The position numbers and the translations under genes were made by a program. Below are positions 1 to 5,904 of a stretch of DNA of 9,364 nucleotides, in pieces (position 1 is the stretch's first letter; each line of letters begins with the position of its first letter). The notes below the pieces were generated by a model. That model saw only the letters and a program-made list of their open reading frames with translations. It made no database searches and was not told the origin of the DNA. This DNA is from Bacteroidota bacterium (GTDB lineage Bacteria > Bacteroidota > Bacteroidia > J057): assembly GCA_963169475.1 (NCBI GenBank), contig CAUJFT010000345.1:1-9364 (forward strand). Reading direction: 5' to 3'.

Positions 1-1
1 A

Positions 2-94
2 GTAAACGTAATGAAAAGTGAAATCCTTTATGTTTGGATTCCCTTATGTGTAATTTTAATGGTTATAAAGATTTTCCAATCCTGGAAGCATTAA
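2..94 (+). CDS. Possible C-terminal end of a membrane protein (partial) or short hydrophobic ORF
   Basis: The frame is open from the window edge to a TAA at 92-94. The first in-window ATG is at 11, and no Shine-Dalgarno precedes it. The 27 residues after that ATG contain a strongly hydrophobic run (LYVWIPLCVILMVIKIF) followed by a short polar, basic tail, QSWKH. This looks like the last membrane helix of a longer integral membrane protein whose body lies outside the window. Small permease subunits of TRAP transporters end in a similar way, but one helix is far too little to name a family. It could also be a chance open frame in AT-rich DNA. Confidence 0.25.
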   Translation, partial: VNVMKSEILYVWIPLCVILMVIKIFQSWKH

Positions 95-125
95 CTCTTC
101 TCTCTGAACGCTGCTGATATTTTTT

Positions 126-166
126 CTACTAAGATTACCAAGCTTAGTAGAATCGGTTCTCCCGAT
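126..166. other. Two adjacent small stem-loops
   Basis: CTACTAAG (126-133) pairs perfectly with CTTAGTAG (143-150) around a 9-nt loop. ATCGG (152-156) pairs with CCGAT (162-166) around a 5-nt loop. They lie 32 bp past the stop of the short hydrophobic frame ending at 94. Neither is followed by a T-run on either strand, so a standard intrinsic terminator is not supported. They may mark the 3' end of an upstream transcript or a small structured RNA. Confidence 0.35.
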
Positions 167-365
167 GTAAACGCCCCCATAAGTATGAGTGAGTAAAAAA
201 ACTAATAAAATAATTGTCAGTTAAAATATTGCCTATTAATAATTTAATCTTATTATTTGCTATTCATCTTTTACTATTCACTACTTACCTTTTTGTGTCT
301 TCTTCTAATTTTTAGCCCGTTTTTCCATTCTATTTTATCCCAATCCTAAAATAGCATAAAAAAAA

Positions 366-525
366 GAGGCTGTCCAAAAAAAATATTTCTACGAAAAGTG
401 AATTTATATTTATTATTTTAAATGACTCTTTATTAATGATTTATCAAAAAACACTTCTTTTCAGAGCCAAAAACTAACGAATTATCAATTTTTCAGAAAT
501 CGTTTTTACCTTTCTGGACAGCCGC
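366..525. mobile_element. MITE-like element or IS remnant with terminal inverted repeats
   Basis: The left end (366-380, GAGGCTGTCCAAAAA) and the reverse complement of the right end (511-525, GCGGCTGTCCAGAAA) match at 13 of 15 positions. Similarity continues inward: ATTTCT, two extra bases, GAAA at 385-396 mirrors ATTTCTGAAA read backwards from 500-491. The imperfect terminal repeats are therefore about 35 bp long. The 160-bp interior has no ORF, so this would be a non-autonomous element or the fused ends of a deleted IS. From memory, GAGGCTGTCC-type ends occur on Bacteroidota insertion sequences, but I cannot name the family. No clear target-site duplication is visible; the left flank is an A-run. 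A long transcript hairpin without transposition history is the alternative. Confidence 0.5.
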
Positions 526-948
526 CTTAATGATTGATTTTAAATTTATTACAAATATTTTATATAACGTTTTGGATATTAAAAATAAGTAATTTATCTT
601 TACCAATGATTTAATGGACGTGCCTTTATCTATCAATCGTATATTAATTTAGAATCTTACCCCATAATATTAAGAAAAGAATGGTAATGGATAATTCAAA
701 AAATAATCGCTATTATTAAGCAGTGATTGGTTTTAATTTTATTATTATTCAGTTGTTTATGTTTTTAAAACCAAATATTATTTCTTCAACTACTTAGGTA
801 TTTGAGAGAACTGTGAGTTCGATTAATATACAAATTACCAAGGGACTCTTGTCTAATTCAAATAGGAATATCTTATTGCGGAGGTTGGCAATACTCCTAC
901 TATCTATGGCAACAGAATACAAATTTTACACATTTTAATATTAAGGAT
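526..948. other. AT-rich non-coding stretch upstream of the cytochrome gene
   Basis: No credible ORF or RNA gene is visible here. The region must hold the promoter of the cytochrome gene, but no exact TAnnTTTG box stands out. It contains one clean dyad (727-774), annotated separately. An AAGGA at 943-947 sits only one base before the ATG at 949, too close to be a normally spaced ribosome binding site. Confidence 0.5.
727..774. repeat. Perfect 10-bp inverted repeat upstream of the cytochrome gene
   Basis: TTGGTTTTAA (727-736) is the exact reverse complement of TTAAAACCAA (765-774), separated by 28 bp. It lies about 175 bp before the cytochrome start. It could be a regulator site or a loose stem-loop, or chance in AT-rich DNA. 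The GG/CC core makes chance somewhat less likely than for a pure A/T repeat. Confidence 0.3.
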
Positions 949-1944
949 ATGAAAAAAGTATTAAAAATTCTCAAATGGATAGGAATTGGGGTAGTGATAC
1001 TAATTTTCGGGTTTTTCCTTTTCGTCCAATTGACTTGGAATAAAAAGTATAATACCCCCTATCCCAATATTACGGCTAGCTTAGACCCTGCCGTAATCGC
1101 CCGAGGTATGTATCTGGCAAATGGTCCGGCACATTGTGGCGGGTGCCATACAAGTATGGACGAGGTCATGCAGTATGATGCAGGGAAGAAGGTAGATTTT
1201 AAAGGGGGGTGGGAATTGACTTTTCCGGGATTCGGGACATTTACAGGTCCTAATATTACTTCGGATAAAGAAACAGGAATTGGCAAGCTCTCCGATGCAG
1301 AAATTGCCCGCAGTCTTCGATATGGAATAGGGGCAGACGGGAGAGCATTATTTCCGATGATGCCTTTTCAAGGACTAAGCGATGATGACCTTACCGCTAT
1401 CATTTCTTATCTACGGACACTCCCTCCCGTACAAAATAAAGTAAAGCCTATGGACTTTGGTTTTTTATACAAGGCGTTGTTGGCGGTAGGCATGATTAAG
1501 CCCGAAGGACCTAAGGAGACCCCTAAAAAATCTATTCCGATTGAGGCAACGGCAGATTACGGTAAATATATTGCCTATAATGTAGCAAACTGTTTTGCCT
1601 GTCATACCGAGATTGACCCAGCTAGCGGCAAATTTATAGGAAAAGACTTTTCAGGGAAAGCCTATTTTGAGCCGGACGCATTCTCTGATGGATACTCTTT
1701 CTTGTCTCCGAATTTAACCCCCGATAAAAAAACAGGAATTATGGCTCAATGGACAGAAGAAATGTTTATACAACGATTCAAGCAAGGTAGAGTTCAAAAG
1801 GGCAGTCCGATGCCTTGGGGAGCGATTTCAAGAATGGATACTGTAGAACTCCAAGCACTTTACCGATTCTTTCAATCCCTTGAACCTGTTGAAAATAAAA
1901 TAGAACAATATATTTTTAAACCGGGAGATAAACCAAAGAAGTAG
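949..1944 (+). CDS. Membrane-anchored diheme cytochrome c
   Basis: This 331-residue protein has two covalent heme c sites, CGGCH (C63, C66, H67) and CFACH (C215, C218, H219), so it carries two cytochrome c domains. Candidate sixth ligands are M137/M138 in the FPMMPF segment and M288 in GSPMPWG. Residues 8-27 form one hydrophobic helix after a Lys-rich start and have no lipobox. The helix is probably an uncleaved anchor, with the hemes facing the periplasm. The layout resembles cytochrome subunits that take electrons from periplasmic dehydrogenases (the AdhB-like group), but no dehydrogenase partner is next to it, so the electron donor is unknown. It stands alone on the plus strand between an AT-rich region with a MITE-like element and a convergent minus-strand gene pair, which suggests an accessory, independently acquired gene. 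Start choice rests on the signal/anchor helix. Confidence 0.9.
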   Translation: MKKVLKILKWIGIGVVILIFGFFLFVQLTWNKKYNTPYPNITASLDPAVIARGMYLANGPAHCGGCHTSMDEVMQYDAGKKVDFKGGWELTFPGFGTFTGPNITSDKETGIGKLSDAEIARSLRYGIGADGRALFPMMPFQGLSDDDLTAIISYLRTLPPVQNKVKPMDFGFLYKALLAVGMIKPEGPKETPKKSIPIEATADYGKYIAYNVANCFACHTEIDPASGKFIGKDFSGKAYFEPDAFSDGYSFLSPNLTPDKKTGIMAQWTEEMFIQRFKQGRVQKGSPMPWGAISRMDTVELQALYRFFQSLEPVENKIEQYIFKPGDKPKK

Positions 1945-2004
1945 GGCATTATAACTCTTTGCTTCTCTAAGGCAATTATGATGCCAATGCAAGCCAAGCG
2001 TTGG
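1945..2004. other. Overlapping stem-loops directly after the cytochrome stop
   Basis: GGCATTATAA (1945-1954) pairs with TTATGATGCC (1976-1985) with one G-U, starting at the base after the stop codon. A second stem, CCAATGC (1984-1990) with GCGTTGG (1998-2004), also has one wobble and shares two bases with the first, so the two are mutually exclusive at their junction. No T-run follows. They may stabilise or end the cytochrome mRNA, but a standard terminator is not supported. Confidence 0.3.
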
Positions 2005-2005
2005 T

Positions 2006-2096
2006 TCTGACGATTATATCAAAACAAAGCGGGCATTAAAAATTTTAGTTTGGTAATTGTACGCTGCTTCCCACGCTTCCAGTCTGACGACAAAGC
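2006..2096. repeat. Short direct repeat in the spacer (TCTGACGA...CAAAGC)
   Basis: TCTGACGA occurs at 2006-2013 and 2083-2090. Each copy is followed by CAAAGC, after 11 extra bases in the first copy (2025-2030) and immediately in the second (2091-2096). Both copies are preceded by an imperfectly related AGCG/ACGC-containing stretch. The spacer also looks richer in G+C than the flanking intergenic DNA. The pair may be the trace of a duplication or recombination event beside the DUF1801/VOC gene pair. Confidence 0.3.
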
Positions 2097-2121
2097 AGTG
2101 CTTCGTAGTGTACTTGTTCTT

Positions 2122-2568
2122 TTATGATATTTCTCCCTTATACCTTGGGTCAAAATCTATCATCCATTCAATGCCATACTTATCTCTAAACATGCCAAAA
2201 TAAGAACCCCAAGGACTATCTCCAATAGGAGCTTCAATTTCTCCGCCTTCCGAAAGAGCTTCGAATATTTTATCTGCCTCTTCTTTACTTTCTGTACTGA
2301 TTGAAATTTTACTTCTATTTTCCCGCTCGTTTACTACTCCCATACTTGTAGGTACGTCATTCGCCATTAATACATCATGCTTACCAATTGGTAAGGCAAT
2401 GTGCATTATTTTATCCCCTTCAATTTCCGTAAACTTATTGTCGGGGTCGTTTGGTAAATCTTTGAAACGAACAACTGCCGCAAACTCACCCCCAAAAACA
2501 GATTTGTAAAAATTAAATGCTTCTTCGGCATTACCGTTAAACATTATGTAAGGATTAATTTGTGCCAT
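2122..2568 (-). CDS. VOC superfamily protein, PhnB-like (glyoxalase/bleomycin-resistance fold)
   Basis: At 148 residues it has the usual length and layout of PhnB-like VOC proteins: an N-terminal NPYIMFNGNAEEAFNFYKSVFGG segment (residues 5-27 region), a central HIALPIG strand (56-62), and a C-terminal PWGSYFGMFRDKYGIEWMI stretch (119-137). The VOC fold has paired beta-alpha-beta-beta-beta modules and hosts many enzymes. Small PhnB-like members are mostly of unknown substrate, so no reaction is assigned. It is the second gene of a two-gene unit: its start lies 8 bp before the end-to-start junction with the DUF1801-like gene, only 6 bases separate the two ORFs, and no Shine-Dalgarno is visible, so translation is probably coupled. 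It converges on the cytochrome gene. The family is clear; the role is not. Confidence 0.88.
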   Translation of the reverse strand: MAQINPYIMFNGNAEEAFNFYKSVFGGEFAAVVRFKDLPNDPDNKFTEIEGDKIMHIALPIGKHDVLMANDVPTSMGVVNERENRSKISISTESKEEADKIFEALSEGGEIEAPIGDSPWGSYFGMFRDKYGIEWMIDFDPRYKGEIS

Positions 2569-2574
2569 AATGAT

Positions 2575-2967
2575 TTATTTTAGTTTTTCTAATTTACCTT
2601 TTCGTTGAACCAACCCTTTGTAGTCCCATTGAATTTCTATGGATTTTTTGAGCCATCTTTTTAAATCGTCATGGTTTATTTCGGATAGATTATTATAAAA
2701 AATAGAAGCGTCTTTAAATTTTTCTCCTCTGGCGTTAAGTCCATTTTCTTCAAAGTCGGCACCACTCCAAAACATTAGCCGAATACCCTTTTTTTGCTTA
2801 CTGTAGCCCACAATTGGATTTTTATCTATAAACCAAACCGGGTGTGAATGCCAAATTTTGCTTTCGGTCTCCGTTAGTTCGCTATTTATTGTCAAAGCAA
2901 GAAGATTACAAATTTCTATATCTTCTGGGGTTTGTTGATTGTTATAAATTTGAATTTCCGTGTTCAT
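2575..2967 (-). CDS. DUF1801-like protein (YdhG/YdeI-type fold)
   Basis: This is a 130-residue soluble protein without signal or membrane segment. HPVWFIDKNPIVGY (42-55) and KGIRLMFWSGADF (60-72) match the core pattern of DUF1801, a small fold shared with frataxin-like bacterial proteins whose roles are mostly unknown. The C-terminal part (100-130) is rich in Lys and aromatic residues. The start is well supported: AAGGA (complement of 2977-2981) lies 9 nt before the ATG, one of the few good Shine-Dalgarno matches in this window. It is the first gene of a pair with the VOC protein 6 bp downstream. Small DUF1801 and VOC proteins are both common among mobile accessory genes, so this pair may have been gained together. 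That is inference only. Confidence 0.82.
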   Translation of the reverse strand: MNTEIQIYNNQQTPEDIEICNLLALTINSELTETESKIWHSHPVWFIDKNPIVGYSKQKKGIRLMFWSGADFEENGLNARGEKFKDASIFYNNLSEINHDDLKRWLKKSIEIQWDYKGLVQRKGKLEKLK

Positions 2968-3059
2968 TTTTATCTTTCCTTTTAATTTTTGATATTTTAT
3001 AATTCCTGTTAATCGCTTGGATATTTACCGGAAGATAGGGTTTATCCTTATATTTTTAA

Positions 3060-3118
3060 AAACATAATGCTAAAAACGCTACTTCTATAAAAATGAAGTA
3101 GTTTTTAGCATTATGTTT
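3060..3118. terminator. Long imperfect palindrome, probable terminator downstream of frr
   Basis: The arms 3060-3085 and 3095-3118 form a 24-bp stem interrupted only by a 2-nt bulge (CG at 3077-3078), with a 9-nt A/T loop. On the minus strand the stem ends in TTT and runs into two more T, then A. It lies between frr, which ends at 3254, and the DUF1801/VOC pair, which starts at 2967. It could end frr transcription from about 135 bp beyond its stop. It is longer than most intrinsic terminators, so a palindromic repeat element is the alternative. Confidence 0.5.
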
Positions 3119-3174
3119 GCGGGTTATCTGAATATTTTATAGTTCTCTTATCTATCTATCTTGATTTACAACCC

Positions 3175-3201
3175 TAGTCTATTGCTTTTAATAGCAGACT
3201 A
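3175..3201. other. Small stem-loop after frr
   Basis: TAGTCTATT (3175-3183) can pair with AAT (3190-3192) and AGACTA (3196-3201), with a 3-nt bulge. It lies about 53 bp past the frr stop on the minus strand. It lacks a T-run there, so it may be a transcript-end structure but is not a convincing terminator. Confidence 0.25.
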
Positions 3202-3253
3202 AAGATTGTCGGAAACCTATTGGCAACTCCTAAACCATCGACATAGATTGGGC

Positions 3254-3811
3254 TTAGATTTGAGTAATCTCCTCCTCTTTGGCTTTGAACATTTTGTCAA
3301 TTTGGGCGATGTGGTCATCTGTCATTGTTTGTACTTTTTTTTCAGAATCTTTCACCGCATCTTCTGCAACGCCATTGAGTTTTTTAATTTTATTATTCGT
3401 TTCATGGCGAACATTTCTAATGGCTATTTTAGCGTTTTCTGCTTCATTCTTTGCCTGTTTTACTAGTTCTTTTCGTCTTTGTTCATTCAGTGCGGGGATA
3501 GGAATCCGAATAATGTCTCCGTTATTTTGAGGGTTTAATCCAATATTTGCTTCCATGATAGCCCTTTCAATGGGCGCAATCATTTTCTTTTCAAAGGGCT
3601 GAATTTGTAATGTTCTGGCATCCATTACAGAGACATTTCCTACCTGATTCAGCGGCATCGGGCTTCCGTAATACTCTACTTTAATCCCCTCTAAAATTGC
3701 GGGGTGAGCTTTTCCCGCTCTAATTTTTCCTAAATCTGCTTCAAAATGATGGACAGTTTTATCCATGTGGTCTTTTGCCGTATTTAATAACGACTTAATA
3801 CTCTCATCCAT
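3254..3811 (-). CDS. frr: Ribosome recycling factor
   Basis: RRF, working with EF-G, splits post-termination ribosomes so that the subunits and mRNA can be reused. The 185 residues match the standard length. The N-terminal half of the long helical domain has KIRAGKAHPAIL (29-40). The compact middle domain has EYYGSPMPLNQVGNV (46-60), LQIQPFEKKMI (68-78) and IRIPIPALNEQRRKELVK (101-118). AKIAIRNVRHETNNKIKKL (127-145) carries R132, the arginine needed for ribosome binding in the E. coli protein. All key motifs are intact, so it should be functional. It is not flanked here by pyrH, its frequent neighbour. It has its own promoter and sits alone between the DprE1-like gene (131 bp upstream) and a long hairpin downstream. 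Confidence 0.98.
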   Translation of the reverse strand: MDESIKSLLNTAKDHMDKTVHHFEADLGKIRAGKAHPAILEGIKVEYYGSPMPLNQVGNVSVMDARTLQIQPFEKKMIAPIERAIMEANIGLNPQNNGDIIRIPIPALNEQRRKELVKQAKNEAENAKIAIRNVRHETNNKIKKLNGVAEDAVKDSEKKVQTMTDDHIAQIDKMFKAKEEEITQI

Positions 3812-3848
3812 ATTTAAAAATATTTCGTTTACACTGAAAGATAAAGTG

Positions 3849-3877
3849 CAAAATTAGTATTTTTTTATTAAATCCAA
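3849..3877 (-). promoter_or_regulatory. Bacteroidota-type promoter of frr
   Basis: On the minus strand TAATTTTG (complement of 3849-3856) matches the Bacteroidota -7 consensus TAnnTTTG exactly. A TTG (complement of 3875-3877) lies 18 bp further upstream as a -33 element. Transcription would start near 3842, giving a leader of about 30 nt before the frr ATG at 3811. This is the only full match I found to this consensus in front of a gene here. Confidence 0.6.
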
Positions 3878-3942
3878 GATATACAATAAGCCCATTTTCC
3901 GAAAAAACATCTATTTTTAGCCTGTATAAATCAAAATGTAGG

Positions 3943-5289
3943 TTATTTTTCATTATTTTTTGACAAACCTATTCTTTGCGATTGAAAGGAAGATAGGAGA
4001 TGCTCCGGGTCGAGCCTATTTTTTATTTCCAAAAATGTGCGTGCTTCAGGGTACATTTTTTCAAAAACCTCTTTTGAAAGCCTAACATCTTTGGTAAGAT
4101 AGACTTTTCCACCATAGCTTAAAACCACTTTATCCAGCTCATCAAGAAAACCGAAAATCCGTGAATCTATGGCAAAATCCATTGCGAGTGTATAGCCTTT
4201 TTGGGGAAAGGATAAGTAGCCGCCCTCTTGCTCTCCAAAGGATTTTAGTACTACGAGAAAAGACCCCATTTTTCGGGTAGCAATCCGCTCAATGACTTCC
4301 CGCATTCCTTCCAATCCATTTTCTTTGGGAATTACAAACTGGTATTGTGTAAATCCTCTTTTTCCATAAATTCGGTTCCAATGATAGATAGCATCTAACG
4401 GATAAAAAAAGCTATCATAGTCAGTAAGTTTTTCTTTTTTTTTGCCAAGCTGCCTGTTATAGTACAAGAAATTAAAGCTCTGAACGGAAAGCGGATTCAG
4501 CGCGAAAGCGGGAAAATCAAACGGAACAGATAATGTTAATTTATTAGGAACAAATAGTGCATTTTGAGGAGAAACCCCGTCAGGAATTTCACTTAATGCT
4601 ACATGCTCTCCTTTCATTACGTGGCTTCTTCCTAATGACTTTCCTTTTTGCAGGCAGTCTGTCCAAGATACGGTATAGGTTGCAGGCTCAAATGCGTCCA
4701 AAACCTCAAAGGTTTCCGCAAGGTTTTTTGTTTTTATGACGGTTGTTTTGATATATGAAGATTCAATTTTTTTGAGTTTCAATGTAAGGGAAAGTATCAG
4801 TCCTGTCAATCCCATTCCACCGAATGTAGCACGAAATATTTCCTGATTTTCTATTTGAGAACACTTCAAAACTTCACCTTTGGGCGTAAGTAACTCAAAA
4901 GCAATGATATGATTGCTAATACTTCCCTCCTTATGATGGTTTTTTCCATGTACGTCAGAAGCAATCGCCCCTCCCATAGAGACAAATTTAGTACCGGGAG
5001 TAACGGGAGGAAACCACCCTTTGGGTACAAAAACCTTTAGTATATCTTCAAAAGTAACGCCTGCTTCACAAGTCAATATGCCTTTTTCATTATCAAAATC
5101 AAGCATACGATTTAGGTTAAGCGACGAAATTACATTTTTTCCAAGTGCAGAATCTCCATAACATCGCCCCATCGCGCGTGGTATCCAAGTTTGTTTCTCT
5201 GTTAAAACGTTATTTAGGCTTTGTACATTCCTGTAAAGCACTTCGTTCGCCTCTATTTCTGGATATTTTCCCCAATTAGTTATTTTCAT
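3943..5289 (-). CDS. dprE1: DprE1-like FAD-dependent oxidoreductase
   Basis: Mycobacterial DprE1 oxidises decaprenylphosphoryl-ribose at C2, the first half of its epimerisation to the arabinose donor. This 448-residue protein has the same plan. The FAD-binding part has MGRCYGDSAL (40-49), TPGTKFVSMGGAIASDVHGKNHH (97-119, with H114) and GGMGLTG (157-163). The substrate part has WTDCLQKGKSLGR (209-221), FFYPLDAIYHWNRIYGKRGFTQYQFVIP (294-321) and LVVLKSFG (345-352). YLTKDVR (397-403) carries K400. By memory alignment H114, A369 and K400 sit where M. tuberculosis has H132, C387 and K418, a constant offset of 18, so the benzothiazinone-target cysteine is alanine here. No DprE2 reductase or prenyltransferase gene is in the window, so the true substrate in this non-mycobacterium is open. 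The start lies just past a strong terminator, with no visible Shine-Dalgarno. Confidence 0.85.
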   Translation of the reverse strand: MKITNWGKYPEIEANEVLYRNVQSLNNVLTEKQTWIPRAMGRCYGDSALGKNVISSLNLNRMLDFDNEKGILTCEAGVTFEDILKVFVPKGWFPPVTPGTKFVSMGGAIASDVHGKNHHKEGSISNHIIAFELLTPKGEVLKCSQIENQEIFRATFGGMGLTGLILSLTLKLKKIESSYIKTTVIKTKNLAETFEVLDAFEPATYTVSWTDCLQKGKSLGRSHVMKGEHVALSEIPDGVSPQNALFVPNKLTLSVPFDFPAFALNPLSVQSFNFLYYNRQLGKKKEKLTDYDSFFYPLDAIYHWNRIYGKRGFTQYQFVIPKENGLEGMREVIERIATRKMGSFLVVLKSFGEQEGGYLSFPQKGYTLAMDFAIDSRIFGFLDELDKVVLSYGGKVYLTKDVRLSKEVFEKMYPEARTFLEIKNRLDPEHLLSSFQSQRIGLSKNNEK

Positions 5290-5308
5290 TAAGATATTAA
5301 TTGTACAG

Positions 5309-5349
5309 AAAAAACCGGAAGGTATAAAAAATGTTTTATGCCTTCCGGT
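5309..5349 (-). terminator. Intrinsic terminator of the COQ7-like/DUF6929/nrnA/FKBP cluster
   Basis: Arms 5314-5329 and 5334-5349 form a 16-bp stem with one G-U and a 4-nt loop. On the minus strand it is followed at once by six T (complement of 5309-5314). It lies 27 bp after the FKBP stop. This is the strongest terminator in the window and is directional for the minus strand. It sits only 19-20 bp before the start of the DprE1-like gene. Confidence 0.9.
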
Positions 5350-5376
5350 AAAAAATACGAATCTAAACGGGAGAGA

Positions 5377-5883
5377 TTAGTTGTAGAACGTAATCAGTTC
5401 GCAGTCAAAAATCAAGGTAGAATTTGCGGGGATTTTGGGTTGTGCTTGCGCTCCATATCCCATTTCAGAAGGAATTACAAGAACAAAACGTGAACCTTGT
5501 TTCATTTTCTGAAAAGCGACCTGCCATCCCTTGATTACATTGCCCAGCGGAAAATCTGCAGGTACTCCTCTCTCAAAAGCACTGTCAAAAACGCTTCCAT
5601 CTTTCAAGCGACCATGATAGTAAGCGGACACCGTGGATTCCATCGTAGGAGACGCTCCGGCACCTTCTTGAATCACATATACTTTCACTCCACCGTCTAA
5701 GAGCATTACTTTGGAAGAGTCTGCAATAGGAAAAGGCGGCTTCATTGCCGGAGCAGCAGGAGTTGAAGGTGCAGCAGTAGTAGTAGTAGGGGTTTGTGTA
5801 CTCGGCTCTTGTTTGTGTGTATCTCCCTCCCCGCAGCCCGAAAGGATAAATAATCCCAATACAAAAATGAATAAATGCTTCAT
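5377..5883 (-). CDS. FKBP-type peptidyl-prolyl isomerase lipoprotein (GldI-like)
   Basis: This is a prolyl isomerase that speeds folding of envelope proteins. Residues 1-17 are a lipoprotein signal ending in the lipobox LSGC, with C17 as the acylated residue. A low-complexity Thr/Pro/Ala linker (about 27-46) follows, with four ACT codons in a row. The FKBP domain spans about 65-166. Active-site equivalents are visible: F99-D100 in DGSVFDSAF, V116-I117 and W120 in VIKGWQ, Y143 in MGYGAQ, and F159 in LIFDCEL. The isomerase site therefore looks complete. It is the last gene of the cluster, 21 bp after nrnA and just before the terminator. GldI, a gliding-motility protein of Flavobacterium, is also a lipoprotein FKBP, and I recall it near a DHH phosphoesterase gene. 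This could be its counterpart, but a general envelope isomerase is equally possible. Confidence 0.92.
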   Translation of the reverse strand: MKHLFIFVLGLFILSGCGEGDTHKQEPSTQTPTTTTAAPSTPAAPAMKPPFPIADSSKVMLLDGGVKVYVIQEGAGASPTMESTVSAYYHGRLKDGSVFDSAFERGVPADFPLGNVIKGWQVAFQKMKQGSRFVLVIPSEMGYGAQAQPKIPANSTLIFDCELITFYN

Positions 5884-5904
5884 ATTAGCTTGCTTAAAAA
5901 AATA

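Noticed and set aside
126..166. tRNA-like arrangement of two stems
   Set aside because: There is no acceptor stem, no standard T-loop and no D-arm at the right distances, so it cannot be called a tRNA or tmRNA.
1984..2096. Integron attC site
   Set aside because: The GTTRRRY/RYYYAAC core boxes are not present in the required arrangement and no integrase is visible, so only an unexplained repeat is reported.
3206..3530. Two hydrophobic plus-strand ORFs that look membrane-like
   Set aside because: They are mirror reads of the helical, Lys/Glu-rich frr gene; Lys/Glu codons read as Phe/Leu/Ser on the other strand, which mimics membrane helices.
4557..4739. Plus-strand ORF of 60 codons
   Set aside because: It lies wholly inside the well-supported DprE1-like gene and has no recognisable motif.
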